A stretch of 64,000 nucleotides of DNA from Paracoccaceae bacterium (GCA_012103375.1 WLWX01000001.1:1726501-1790500), one strand, 5' to 3'. Shown: positions 53,864 through 62,708, counted from the stretch's first letter. The notes: generated from the letters alone by a model not told the origin. Translations and numbers: made by a program.

Positions 53864-54630
53864 CGCCCGATTGACCTGCTTTGAGCGCGGAACCTGCTTG
53901 CCCAATCTGCGTTTGTGGCATCTGCCAGTTGGGCGACGGGCGGCTGGATGCCCTCCGCCGACGCGGGATCAAGCCCCAGCGTATCCAGAACCTTCGACAG
54001 CGTTGCGGTCGGATTATTGGACAAGTCTTCATAGGTAATCCGCGACGGGCAGATGGCCTGTTGGTCGAACCATTCCGCCCAGGCCGCTTCCAACTCTTTC
54101 ACTTCGGACAAGGCCCGGTGGATTGCGTCGGCGTCATACACCGGTGCGCGCGGCGCCGAGGCGCGCTCCAGCTCGCTACCGTCGGCGGCGCGATGCCAAA
54201 GACCCGTCTGCTGGGCTTTGACCAGCGATATCGCCTGGGCAAGCTTGTCCAGCCGGGTCAGGTGAATGAACCGAGTCTGGCCGAATGTGGCGGCGATGCG
54301 GTCTGTGTCGGTGCGCGCATCGGGGTGCAACAGGGTGAGTTGCTGCATAAAGAAATCGAAACTGACGCGCTGCATGCGTAGCCCGAACAGGCCGGTCGCG
54401 CCGGTTCCCCGCTCGATCGCCGCCGCGAAGATCGCCTTCAGCGCCGATAGGTTTGAAGTGAAATCCGCGTGCGACAGACCATAGGTCTTCAGCCAGGCCG
54501 CCAGCTCGGGCCGGTGGAAATGCGAGTCAGGCAGGCCCGCGAAGCCGGTGGCGGCCAGCAGGCGGCACAACAGGGTGCTGCCGCTGCGCGGGCTGGTGCA
54601 GATCATATATGCGTTTGGGCGGGCGCTCAT
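53860..54630 (-). CDS. Stf0-type sulfotransferase
   Basis: A 256-residue PAPS-dependent sulfotransferase. The PAPS-binding loop is CTSPRSGSTLLCRLLAATG near residue 11, followed by GLPDSHFHRPELAAW as in the Stf0 (trehalose 2-sulfotransferase) family, and FIHLTRLDKLAQAISLVKAQQTGLWH, which carries the 3'-phosphate-binding site. It ends convergently with the dehalogenase gene (4-bp overlap). The start overlaps the upstream TauE/SafE stop (ATGA), so they form a two-gene operon linking sulfation with a sulfur-compound exporter. The acceptor is unknown. Confidence 0.84.
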   Translation of the reverse strand: MSARPNAYMICTSPRSGSTLLCRLLAATGFAGLPDSHFHRPELAAWLKTYGLSHADFTSNLSALKAIFAAAIERGTGATGLFGLRMQRVSFDFFMQQLTLLHPDARTDTDRIAATFGQTRFIHLTRLDKLAQAISLVKAQQTGLWHRAADGSELERASAPRAPVYDADAIHRALSEVKELEAAWAEWFDQQAICPSRITYEDLSNNPTATLSKVLDTLGLDPASAEGIQPPVAQLADATNADWASRFRAQSRSIGR

Positions 54631-55373
54631 CCGGTCAGGGCGCTCTGGATCAGGCGAACGGTTAGCAGGCCAAGCAGGATCAGCACAATGCGGTCAAAGC
54701 TTGCAGCTGAGATTGTACGCACCAGCCATGCGCCGACAGGCATGAAGGTCAACAACGGGATTAGCGCAAACAGACTGAGGCCCATCAGCGCCGGTGTCAT
54801 CAAGCCCAAAGAGAATTGCAGCGGCACCTGCACCTGCGACATCGCGATGAACGCCAGAGAGATCCCGGCAATGAAGACATGGCGATCCAACCGCATTGCA
54901 TTGAAATAGCTGACGATGACCGGGGCGGAAATACCCGATGCGCCTTGCAGCAGACCGGCAAGGATGCCCATCGGCACCGTCAGCCTGTCTGCCAGGGCGG
55001 GGGGAAGCCGCCAGTCAGGGCGCGCCAGTCGCATCACAATGAAGGCGACCAATGCCCCGGCGACGCCCAGTGACAGCGCCGACCCGGACAGCTGTGATAA
55101 CACAATGGTTCCCAACATCGCACCGATCGCGCCCGCGACAGCAAACCGCCAGAACATCCCGCGCCCTACGATGGCCTGCCGATGGGTCCAGAACTGCCAG
55201 AGATTGGTGATCAGGTTCGGCAGCACCATCACCACGACCGCCGTCCTCACGTCGAACATCGCCGCCAAAAGCGGCACCGCCAAAAGCGGAGAGCCGAGGC
55301 CAACCGCGCCTTTCAATACACCGCCAAGGGCAAGTGCTGCAAAAATCGCCATAATGGCAAATGGGTCGGTCAT
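54627..55373 (-). CDS. TauE/SafE-family membrane exporter (intact paralogue)
   Basis: A 248-residue permease with about seven helices. The N-terminal repeat LKGAVGLGSPLLAVPLLAAMFDVRTAV and the C-terminal half ASGISAPVIVSYFNAMRL are family features. It is a possible exporter of sulfite, sulfonate or sulfoacetate. It differs clearly in sequence from the disrupted tauE/safE at 411-2449 and is coupled to the sulfotransferase gene. Whether it can replace the broken exporter is unknown. Confidence 0.86.
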   Translation of the reverse strand: MTDPFAIMAIFAALALGGVLKGAVGLGSPLLAVPLLAAMFDVRTAVVVMVLPNLITNLWQFWTHRQAIVGRGMFWRFAVAGAIGAMLGTIVLSQLSGSALSLGVAGALVAFIVMRLARPDWRLPPALADRLTVPMGILAGLLQGASGISAPVIVSYFNAMRLDRHVFIAGISLAFIAMSQVQVPLQFSLGLMTPALMGLSLFALIPLLTFMPVGAWLVRTISAASFDRIVLILLGLLTVRLIQSALTG

Positions 55374-55505
55374 ATCCTAATGGTCTCGATCAGCGCTTCG
55401 TTGTTTGCATATGGGTCGGATGCGCCCCGTTCAGATGCCTTGCCCGACGGAAGCACCACCAATCACCCGCGCGCCTGGCAATTCGTCTAACGCACGGCTG
55501 TTTGC

Positions 55506-55536
55506 TTGACACGGTCTTGATTCGTCCAACTTATAT
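55506..55536 (+). promoter_or_regulatory. Possible sigma-70-type promoter of the importer operon
   Basis: TTGACA at 55506-55511 and TTATAT at 55531-55536 with a 19-bp spacer, about 55 bp upstream of the preferred start of the operon's first gene. The -35 is perfect; the spacing is long by 1-2 bp. Confidence 0.4.
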
Positions 55537-55591
55537 GCAATTGAATATAAAAGACGATGCGTGGTATTTGAGCGGCGCAGCGGGGGCGGGG

Positions 55592-55939
55592 ATGGACGAC
55601 AATTTCGAACTCTTTGATCTGAAGGTCGAAGTCGTGGCCACGGACAAGCCCATGGTCTGTGACCACCCGGAGGGGAGCTATTTTCGCGTTGTCGGGGAAA
55701 TGCTGATCTTCCCCAAAGACCGGCCCAGGATCGCAATGTATCCGCTGGCCGCGCTGATCCCGTTCTTTCCGGCCAAGCAGCGCCCGACGCATCCCCATGA
55801 CTGGATGACAACAGACGCCGAAATCGCCTGCCCTGACCCGCATTGTGGCGCGCGGTTTCGGATCACGCGACTGAAGACATCGACCTTCAGCCATGCCGAG
55901 ACGACGCTGGTTCCCTTGCCCGAACACAACGATGACTGA
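55592..55939 (+). CDS. Small CPDP-motif protein (resembles the TIGR04076 family)
   Basis: A 115-residue protein: FELFDLKVEVVATDKPMVCDHPEGSYF, then YPLAALIPFFPAKQRPTHPHDWMTTDAEIACPDPHCGARFRI (given in parts: YPLAALIPFFPAKQR, ACPDPHCGARF). One Cys in the first half and CPDPHC in the second could bind a metal. It resembles the uncharacterised TIGR04076 family. ATG 55592 (GGGGGCGGGG upstream) is preferred; ATG 55535 is possible but overlaps the proposed -10 element. Eight bases overlap with the following aldo/keto reductase gene. Confidence 0.62.
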   Translation: MDDNFELFDLKVEVVATDKPMVCDHPEGSYFRVVGEMLIFPKDRPRIAMYPLAALIPFFPAKQRPTHPHDWMTTDAEIACPDPHCGARFRITRLKTSTFSHAETTLVPLPEHNDD

Positions 55940-56987
55940 GGTTCCGACGATCACGTTGCGCCCCGGCTATGTGGTCTCGCGCCTTATCCGGGGTGGCTGG
56001 CAACTGGCCGGTGGCCATGGCGCGGTCGAAACCGCGCGTGCGGCGGACGATATGATCGCCTTTTATGATGCCGGAGTAACGACGTTCGATTGCGCGGATA
56101 TCTATACCGGCGTCGAAGAGATTTATGGCGAAGGGCTGCGCCGGCTGGCCAATCAGCGCGGGGCCGAAGCCGCAGCGCGGGTGAAGATCCATACCAAATA
56201 CGTGCCGGACTATGACAGCCTTGCCGATCTGTCCCCCGCCGATATTCGCCGCATCATCGCCCGGTCGTGTCAGCGGCTGGGGCGGGATCGCCTGGATCTG
56301 GTGCAATTCTACTGGTGGGCCCCAGAGGTGTCGGGCGTCGAGAAGATGGCCGCCTATCTGGCGGCGCTTCAGGGCGAGGGGCTGATTGACCGGATCGGCG
56401 TGACGAATTTTGACGAAGCGCGGATGGCGCAGGTGTCGGACAGCGTTGATCTGATGTCGAACCAGGTGCAATTCTCGCTGCTGGACCGGCGGCCCGAGGG
56501 TGCGTTCGCGGAGTGGTGCCGGGCAAACGACGTTTCGATTATCGCTTTCGGCGTACTTGCGGGCGGGTTCCTGACCGATCACTGGCTGGGCCAGCCCGAT
56601 CCCGGTTTCGACTTCGAAAACCGCAGCCTGATCAAATATCGTCTGATCATTGAAGAATTCGGCGGTTGGGACGCCTTTCAGGCCCTGCTGGGCGTGCAGC
56701 GCGGCATTGCCGAGCGTCGCGGTGGCGATATCGCCGCAGTGGCCACTCGCGCGATGCTGGATGATCCGGATGTGGCCGCCTGTATCATCGGGGCGCGCTA
56801 TGCGCGGCATCTGCCCCGGCTGCTGAAGGCGTTGGACGTCGCGTTGACCGACGAAGACCGCGCTGCGATCGCGGCGGTTCAGGCACAGGCGCCGGGGCCG
56901 TCCGGACCGGTCTACGGATTGGAACGTGATAAGACCGGCCCACATGGCCGGATCATGAAATACAATCTGAACGAGGGCGCAGCGTGA
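55932..56987 (+). CDS. Aldo/keto reductase-like protein with altered catalytic site
   Basis: A 351-residue AKR-fold protein: TFDCADIYTGVEEIYGEGL with Asp and Tyr, KIHTKYVPD with Lys, and IGVTNFDEARM and IIGARYARHLPRL for the cofactor site. Where most AKRs have His (LvqlHWp), this reads LVQFYWWAPE, so the usual tetrad His is replaced by Tyr. It therefore may have changed chemistry or lost activity. Its GTGA junction with the ABC ATPase gene places it firmly in the operon. Confidence 0.82.
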   Translation: MTEVPTITLRPGYVVSRLIRGGWQLAGGHGAVETARAADDMIAFYDAGVTTFDCADIYTGVEEIYGEGLRRLANQRGAEAAARVKIHTKYVPDYDSLADLSPADIRRIIARSCQRLGRDRLDLVQFYWWAPEVSGVEKMAAYLAALQGEGLIDRIGVTNFDEARMAQVSDSVDLMSNQVQFSLLDRRPEGAFAEWCRANDVSIIAFGVLAGGFLTDHWLGQPDPGFDFENRSLIKYRLIIEEFGGWDAFQALLGVQRGIAERRGGDIAAVATRAMLDDPDVAACIIGARYARHLPRLLKALDVALTDEDRAAIAAVQAQAPGPSGPVYGLERDKTGPHGRIMKYNLNEGAA

Positions 56988-57745
56988 GCCTTTTGGCACT
57001 CAACAACGTCACCAAGCGGTTCGACGGCTTCACCGCCGTGGACGGTGTGAGCTTTGAAGTTGACAAGGGCGCCATCGGCGGGCTGATCGGGCCGAACGGG
57101 GCCGGGAAGACGACGCTGTTTAACGCGCTGGCAGGGTTGGAAGGGCCGGACGAAGGCTCGGTCACGCTGGATGGCGCGCAGATCTCGGGCAGCGCGCCGC
57201 ACCGGGTGTTCACTGCGGGGCTGGCGCGCACGTTTCAGATCCCGCGCCCGTTCCCGGAAATGTCGGTGCTGGAAAACTGCATGATGGTGCCAAGCGCCCA
57301 GGCGGGCGAGGCGTTCTGGGCCAATTGGTTCCTGCCGGGCCGGGTCGGGGCCGAAGAACGCGCGACCCGCGATAAGGCAAACGAGATCATCGAATTCTGC
57401 GGCCTGACCCGTGTGCGGCGTGATGCCGCAAGCACCTTGTCCGGCGGGCAGTTGAAACTGCTGGAACTGGCGCGCGTGCTGATGGCGGACCCCAAGATCA
57501 TCCTGCTGGACGAACCGGCGGCGGGGGTGAACCCGTCACTGATGCGCGACCTGGTGGACACGATCGTGGCGCTGAACCAGCGGGGCCACACCTTCCTGAT
57601 CATCGAACACAATATGGATGTCGTGATGTCGATCTGCGACCCGATTATGGTGATGGCGCAGGGACGCCTGATCTATCGCGGTGATGCCGCCGGGGCGCGC
57701 GAAGACAAGGCTGTGCTGGATGCTTATTTGGGGGATGTCCATTGA
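56984..57745 (+). CDS. Branched-chain-amino-acid-type ABC transporter ATPase (LivG type)
   Basis: A 253-residue ABC ATPase: Walker A GPNGAGKTT, signature LSGGQLKLLELARVL, Walker B IILLDEPAAGVNP, His switch IIEHNMD. The PRPFPEMSVLENCMM and GLARTFQIPRP strings are typical of LivG. The start is GTG 56984, overlapping the AKR stop (GTGA). One of two ATPases of a HAAT-family importer. Confidence 0.9.
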   Translation: MSLLALNNVTKRFDGFTAVDGVSFEVDKGAIGGLIGPNGAGKTTLFNALAGLEGPDEGSVTLDGAQISGSAPHRVFTAGLARTFQIPRPFPEMSVLENCMMVPSAQAGEAFWANWFLPGRVGAEERATRDKANEIIEFCGLTRVRRDAASTLSGGQLKLLELARVLMADPKIILLDEPAAGVNPSLMRDLVDTIVALNQRGHTFLIIEHNMDVVMSICDPIMVMAQGRLIYRGDAAGAREDKAVLDAYLGDVH

Positions 57746-58473
57746 TCCGCCGCCTGACCGCCACGGATATCGTCGCGGGCTATCGCCCCGATCTGCCAAT
57801 CCTCCACGGTGTCAGCGCCCATCTGGACGCGGGTGAGGTGGTGACAATTATTGGCCCGAATGGTGCCGGTAAATCGACGTTGATCAAATCCATTGCCGGG
57901 CTGGTGAAAATCACCTCGGGCATTGTCGAGATTGATGGCGCAGACCGCACCCGCACGCCTGCCCATCTGCTGGCCGGGGCGGGCGTCGCCTATGTGCCGC
58001 AGACCGGGAACGTGTTCACAACGCTGACGATCCGCGAAAACCTGATCGTTGGCGGCGCAGCACTGCCGAAGGCCGAGGCGTTGGCCCAGATCGACAGGAT
58101 TTTCGACCAATATCCGATGCTGGCCACGAAACGGTCCGAGAAGGCGCGGGTGTTGTCGGGGGGAGAGCGTCAAATTCTGGCGATTGCGCGGGCATTGCTG
58201 ACCTCTCCGAAGATCATATTGCTGGACGAGCCCACGGCAGGGCTGTCGCCGATGGCGGCGTCAGAACTGTTCGATCTGGTGCGCGGGCTGGTGGCGGACG
58301 GGGCCGCCGTTCTGATGGTGGAACAGAACGCCAAGGCGGCATTGAAGATGTCGGACCGCGCCTATGTCCTGGCCGAGGGCGAGAACCGCATCGACGGGGT
58401 CGCGTCGGACCTGCTGGAAAATGACGAGATCGGGCGCATCTTCCTGGGCGCACGACCGGAGGATGTGACATGA
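57742..58473 (+). CDS. Branched-chain-amino-acid-type ABC transporter ATPase (LivF type)
   Basis: A 243-residue ABC ATPase: Walker A GPNGAGKST, signature LSGGERQILAIARAL, Walker B IILLDEPTAGLSP, His-switch replaced by Gln in MVEQNAK as is usual in LivF. It overlaps LivG by four bases. It starts with TTG or ATT-like codon context at 57742 (start TTG likely), reading (M)IRRLTATDIVAGYRPD. Confidence 0.9.
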   Translation: MIRRLTATDIVAGYRPDLPILHGVSAHLDAGEVVTIIGPNGAGKSTLIKSIAGLVKITSGIVEIDGADRTRTPAHLLAGAGVAYVPQTGNVFTTLTIRENLIVGGAALPKAEALAQIDRIFDQYPMLATKRSEKARVLSGGERQILAIARALLTSPKIILLDEPTAGLSPMAASELFDLVRGLVADGAAVLMVEQNAKAALKMSDRAYVLAEGENRIDGVASDLLENDEIGRIFLGARPEDVT

Positions 58474-59375
58474 TCCTGCAGCATACCGCCGACGGCATCC
58501 TGTCGGGCGCGATTATCGGGCTTGGCGCGATTGGCCTTAGTTTCACGATGAAAATCCTGCGGTTTGCCAACTTCAGCCATTCCGAGCTGCTGACCTGGGG
58601 CGCCTACTTCGGCCTGATCTTCGTCAGCGTGGCAACGGCGATGGGCGGGTTTGGCGGCACATTCGGACCCCTAAGTTTCGGCTGGCCGCTGATCCTGGCG
58701 CTGGTTTTTGCGGCGGTGGCGACCAGTGTGCTGGCGTTGCTGTTGCATCATCTGATCTTTGAACGCCTCGCCAAGGTCACCGGTCATATGACCATGGTCT
58801 TCGCAAGTTTCGGGGTCGCGCTGCTCCTCAGGAACGCGGTCCTGCTGATTTTCGGGGCAGACCCGATCTATTATTCGAACACGCTGCAATTCGCCGTGCT
58901 TCTGCCCGGCAACGTCAGGGTTCTGCCCGATCAGGTGTTCCTGTTGGCATTGACTATCGTGGTGGTCATCGCCCTTCACCTGTTCATGACCCGCTCGCGC
59001 ACCGGGATCGCCATGCGCGCGACTGCGGAAAGCCCGGACCTCGCGCGGGTCAGCGGGGTCAACGTCAACAATGTGGTTCGCTGGGTCTGGGTGATCGGTG
59101 CATCTGGCGCGGCGGTGGCGGGCGTTCTTTACGGGCTGACGGTGCAACTCAGGCCCGAACTTGGCTTCGCGCTGATCCTGCCGTTGTTCGCGGCTGCAAT
59201 CCTCGGCGGGGCTGGTAGCCTTTATGGTGCGGTCATCGGCGGGTTGATCGTGGGGCTTTCCGAGAACCTGTCCGTGATGATTATCCCCACCACCTACAAG
59301 CCCGCCGTGCCGTTCCTGTTAATCCTCGCCATCCTTTATTTCCGCCCGCAAGGGCTGTTCGGAGAGAAGAAATGA
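58470..59375 (+). CDS. Branched-chain-amino-acid-type ABC permease (LivH type)
   Basis: A 301-residue permease with about eight helices and the conserved EAA-like loop AMRATAESPDLARVSGVNVNNVVRWVWVIG (in parts: MRATAESPDLARVSG). The C-terminal AAILGGAGSLYGAVIGGLIVG is the family hallmark. ATGA overlap with livF and with livM. Confidence 0.91.
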   Translation: MILQHTADGILSGAIIGLGAIGLSFTMKILRFANFSHSELLTWGAYFGLIFVSVATAMGGFGGTFGPLSFGWPLILALVFAAVATSVLALLLHHLIFERLAKVTGHMTMVFASFGVALLLRNAVLLIFGADPIYYSNTLQFAVLLPGNVRVLPDQVFLLALTIVVVIALHLFMTRSRTGIAMRATAESPDLARVSGVNVNNVVRWVWVIGASGAAVAGVLYGLTVQLRPELGFALILPLFAAAILGGAGSLYGAVIGGLIVGLSENLSVMIIPTTYKPAVPFLLILAILYFRPQGLFGEKK

Positions 59376-60322
59376 TCGGCGTAATCTCATACCTGATCTT
59401 CTTCCTGATCCTTGCCCTGACATTCGGAATCGCTGTCATGGGGCTGAACCTGCAATGGGGGTTCACGGGGCTGTTTAATGCCGGGGTTGCCGGGTTCCTC
59501 GCCGTTGGCGGTTACACCCATGCGATCCTGACTGGCCCGGCGCGGGATGCGGTTTTCGGCGGGTTCGAACTGCCCTTCGTCGTTGGGTTGTTGGGGGCGA
59601 TGCTGGCCTCTGGCCTTGTGGCCGTCGTTGTCGGCCTTGTGACGCTGCGCCTGCGCGATGAATATCTGGCGGTCGCCACATTCGGCATCGCGGTGTCGAT
59701 CCAGCTGGTTGCGGTGAACTGGGAGTATGTGACCGGCGGTACGCTGGGGCTGATTGGTATTCCCAACCCCTCGAAAGGGCTCGCCGATGGCCCGTTGCGG
59801 CAGAATGCGATCTATCTGGGCATGGTCGTTCTGGTCGCCGTGCTTGCCTATGTCGGTTTGCAGCGCATCGTGCAATCGCCCTGGGGTCGCGTCCTGAAGG
59901 CGATCCGCGAAGATGAGGTCGCCGCCGTCAGCCTTGGTAAGAACCCGACGCGGGTGCGGCTGGAATCCTTCGTGCTGGGCTGTGCCCTGATGGGGCTGTC
60001 GGGTGGTCTGTACGTAGGTTTCATCGGTTTTGTCGGGGCGACAGACTTTCTGCCGATCATCACCTTCCAGATCTGGACCATGCTGATCGTGGGTGGATCC
60101 GGCAACATGAAGGGCGCGTTGCTGGGGGCCGCCGTCGTCTGGGGCGTCTGGACCGGCAGCGGCTTTGCGATCTCGAAAATCGTGGCACCCGAATGGCAGG
60201 CGCAAAGCGGTGCTTTGCAGGCGGTGCTGATTGGGCTTATCCTTGTGCTGACGTTACTTATGCGTCCCAAGGGGATGATTGGCGAAGACGTCCACGTCAG
60301 CCGCCACGCAGCCGACACATGA
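59372..60322 (+). CDS. Branched-chain-amino-acid-type ABC permease (LivM type)
   Basis: A 316-residue permease with about nine helices. LNLQWGFTGLFNAGVAGFLAVGGYTHAIL near the N-terminus, the loop GRVLKAIREDEVAAVSLGKN, and VGGSGNMKGALLGAAVVWGVW near the end are typical of LivM. It overlaps livH (ATGA) and precedes the binding-protein gene by 54 bp. Confidence 0.91.
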   Translation: MIGVISYLIFFLILALTFGIAVMGLNLQWGFTGLFNAGVAGFLAVGGYTHAILTGPARDAVFGGFELPFVVGLLGAMLASGLVAVVVGLVTLRLRDEYLAVATFGIAVSIQLVAVNWEYVTGGTLGLIGIPNPSKGLADGPLRQNAIYLGMVVLVAVLAYVGLQRIVQSPWGRVLKAIREDEVAAVSLGKNPTRVRLESFVLGCALMGLSGGLYVGFIGFVGATDFLPIITFQIWTMLIVGGSGNMKGALLGAAVVWGVWTGSGFAISKIVAPEWQAQSGALQAVLIGLILVLTLLMRPKGMIGEDVHVSRHAADT

Positions 60323-60376
60323 ACGAAGTGGCCGGGAAGCGGCCCAATGAAACCAGAGGCCAACAAGGAGAGTAAC

Positions 60377-61645
60377 ATGAGAAGACTGATGACAGCCGGG
60401 GCACTCGCCCTCGGCGCGACCTTCGCGATTTCGGGCGCGGCAAGCGCCCAGGACTGCCCGGTGAAACTGGGCGCGATTCTGCCCGTATCCGGCCCGATGG
60501 GCCAGGTGGGTGAACGGATTTCCAACACCGGCGCCTTTGCCGTGAAACTGTTCAATGAGGCGGGCGGCGTCAAAGGCTGCCCGGTCGAATACGTTCTGCG
60601 CGATACCCAAGGCCAATCGGCCATCGGCGTCGACGCGGCCAAATCGCTGGTCGATCTGGAAGGTGTTGCGGCGCTGATCGGGGCCGTCAGCTCGGGCGTC
60701 AGCCTGCCGGTTCTGACCTCGGTCGCGGTGCCGTCGAAGGTGGTGCAGGTATCCTGCTGTAGCTCGTCCGAATCCTTCACGGCACTCGCTGAAGAGGGCA
60801 AGACAGAAGGCTATTGGTTCCGCACCTATGCGACCAATCGCAGCCAGTCGGCGATGGGCGCAAAGCTGACCGTTGACAGCGGCTTCAAGAAGACCGCCGT
60901 GATCTATGTGAACACCGACTTCGGCGTCGGCCTGGCCAAACGGTTCGAGCAGGACATCGCCAAGCTGGGCGGCACGATCACATCCTCGGTCGCCTACAAC
61001 GAAAGCCAGCAAAGCTATCGCGCCGAGGTGACCAAGGCGTTGGAGGGTGAGCCGGATTCGCTGTTCCTGATCGCCTTCCCGGTCGATGGCGCGACGATTA
61101 CGCGCGAATGGCTGGCGCTGGGCGGCACGGACAACCTGATCGTGAACAACTCGCTGCGCTCTTCCGATTACTTCGAAGCGGTTGGCAGCCAGTATCTGAC
61201 GAACCTCGTCGGTTATGATAGCGCCCAGCCGCGTCTGGCGTCGGTCGATACCTTTAACGAGCTGTTCGAGGCTGAGTTTGACGGCCCCCCCGATGGGCCC
61301 GGCCTACACTCGGTCTTCGATGCGGTGAATGTTGTGCTTCTGGCGATGGAAGCGTCCGATGAGATTACCGGCGACAACATCCGCGAAGGCATCCGCGTGG
61401 TCACGGCGGATGGCGGGACCGAGGTTTATCCCGGTGTCGAAGGCATTCAGCGCGCGAAAGAGCTAATCGCCGCGGGTGAGGCCATTCGCTATGTCGGTGC
61501 AACCGGCGCGTTGCAATTCGACCAGAACGGCGATGTGCAGGCCCCGAAGATGACCTGGAAACTGGACGGCGATGAAAACGTCGAAACCGGGTATCTGTCG
61601 ACCGAGGAAGTCGCCGAGCTGATCAAGATGCTCGACGCCAACTGA
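60377..61645 (+). CDS. Periplasmic substrate-binding protein of the HAAT ABC importer (LivK type)
   Basis: A 422-residue type I periplasmic binding protein: a signal peptide (MRRLMTAGALALGATFAISGAASAQ, cut after ASAQ or ASA), then CPVKLGAILPVSGPMGQVGE and the ligand-site region GAVSSGVSLPVLTSVAVPSK, YVNTDFGVGLAKRFEQD. A Cys-rich CCSSSES sits where Liv-type proteins hold the ligand, which may indicate a ligand other than leucine. AGGAG lies 7 nt before ATG 60377. Operon context (RidA, SRPBCC, AKR) points to a small nitrogen- or oxygen-containing compound (inference). Confidence 0.88.
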   Translation: MRRLMTAGALALGATFAISGAASAQDCPVKLGAILPVSGPMGQVGERISNTGAFAVKLFNEAGGVKGCPVEYVLRDTQGQSAIGVDAAKSLVDLEGVAALIGAVSSGVSLPVLTSVAVPSKVVQVSCCSSSESFTALAEEGKTEGYWFRTYATNRSQSAMGAKLTVDSGFKKTAVIYVNTDFGVGLAKRFEQDIAKLGGTITSSVAYNESQQSYRAEVTKALEGEPDSLFLIAFPVDGATITREWLALGGTDNLIVNNSLRSSDYFEAVGSQYLTNLVGYDSAQPRLASVDTFNELFEAEFDGPPDGPGLHSVFDAVNVVLLAMEASDEITGDNIREGIRVVTADGGTEVYPGVEGIQRAKELIAAGEAIRYVGATGALQFDQNGDVQAPKMTWKLDGDENVETGYLSTEEVAELIKMLDAN

Positions 61646-61660
61646 TCGGATGATCAACCG

Positions 61661-61689
61661 GGCCGGGCGTATTATGCGCCCGGCCTTTT
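61661..61689 (+). terminator. Terminator/attenuator between the binding-protein gene and ridA
   Basis: A perfect 9-bp stem GGCCGGGCG/CGCCCGGCC with a 7-base loop TATTATG and a TTTTC tail, 16 bp after the stop codon. Since ridA follows in the same direction only 19 bp later, partial read-through is likely. Confidence 0.8.
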
Positions 61690-61707
61690 CAGTTTGAAGG
61701 ACGCACC

Positions 61708-62103
61708 ATGCCGCGCACCCATGTCTTCTCGGGCTCGATCTATGAAGAAATGGCCGGGTACGCCCGGGCGGTGATCGTGGGGGACGCGATCTATGTCTCC
61801 GGAACGGTCGGCGTGGATTTCAAAACCGGGGAACTGGCCGATGGCCCCGAGGCGCAAACAGACCGGGCGCTGGACACGATCCAGGCCACGCTGGAGGAGG
61901 CCGGATCCTCGCTGGGCGATATTGTCCGCGTGCGGGTCTATGCGCCCGACCCCGCCGACGTGATGGCGATTTCCGGTCGGCTGAAGGAACGGCTTGGGTT
62001 CACCTCACCGACGAATACGACGATCTGTTCGCCGCTTGCCGTGCCCGGTGCGCATGTCGAGCTGGAGGTCGAGGCCCTGCGCGGTTCGGCGAACCCGGGA
62101 TGA
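61708..62103 (+). CDS. RidA-family (YjgF/UK114) protein
   Basis: A 131-residue RidA-fold protein: YARAVIVGDAIYVSGTVGVD, then DRALDTIQATLEEAGSSLGDIVRVRVYAPDP and an end CSPLAVPGAHVELEVEAL. In place of the classical Arg in the RxxxP-type end (NRP..V..) the protein has SPLAVPGAHVELE, so it belongs to a non-archetypal Rid group that may not be an imine deaminase. It overlaps the next gene by four bases. It probably processes a reactive intermediate of the imported compound. Confidence 0.86.
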   Translation: MPRTHVFSGSIYEEMAGYARAVIVGDAIYVSGTVGVDFKTGELADGPEAQTDRALDTIQATLEEAGSSLGDIVRVRVYAPDPADVMAISGRLKERLGFTSPTNTTICSPLAVPGAHVELEVEALRGSANPG

Positions 62104-62540
62104 GCGGGACGGACACCGTTTCAGTTGTGATACATGCTCCGGCGCAGGATGTTTTCGATTTCATGGCCGATGCCGGGAAGATGACATTGTGGTCCTTTGG
62201 AACCTGGTCATTGACCGAGCTTGACGACGGGCTGTTCGAAGGGCGCGCCCTGGCAAGCAATGCGCCCATCCTGCTGCGCATCGACCCCGACCCGGACCGG
62301 TTGCTGATCGACTATCATCTTGGTGACACAGCCGCGACACTGCAGCCGCGGATCTATGTGCGGATTGTCCCGGGATCTGTGACTGGCCAGGGTGAAACGA
62401 CCGCGACGCTGATTCTGACCGCATTGCGTGATGTGGGAATGGACGCCGAAAGATGGGCACGGATGCGCCGCGCCCATGGGTTCGAGCTGGACGTGATCAA
62501 AGATCTGATCGAAAGCGGCCATGATCACCGGACCGCGTAA
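62100..62540 (+). CDS. SRPBCC/START-like small protein
   Basis: A 146-residue SRPBCC-fold protein: VSVVIHAPAQDVFDFMADAGKMTLWSFGTW at the start (residues 5-34, shown in parts: VIHAPAQDVFDFMADAG) and a long C-terminal helix WARMRRAHGFELDVIKDLIESG. The deep pocket of this fold binds hydrophobic small molecules. ATGA overlap with ridA places it in the importer operon. No enzymatic role can be assigned. Confidence 0.78.
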   Translation: MSGTDTVSVVIHAPAQDVFDFMADAGKMTLWSFGTWSLTELDDGLFEGRALASNAPILLRIDPDPDRLLIDYHLGDTAATLQPRIYVRIVPGSVTGQGETTATLILTALRDVGMDAERWARMRRAHGFELDVIKDLIESGHDHRTA

Positions 62541-62708
62541 CCATCTGTAATGATACGCGAATAAAGAGGTGTGCCGGATCGGCGAAGGTTCGCCTCAAAT
62601 TCTAGAACAAATTAAGAACTTTTTTAGATTTACGGCCCGATAACCAAGGTGAACCGAAGTGGCATGGTGTGAAACATGCCGCAGGTCATCAACTGGAAGG
62701 ACGGCCCG

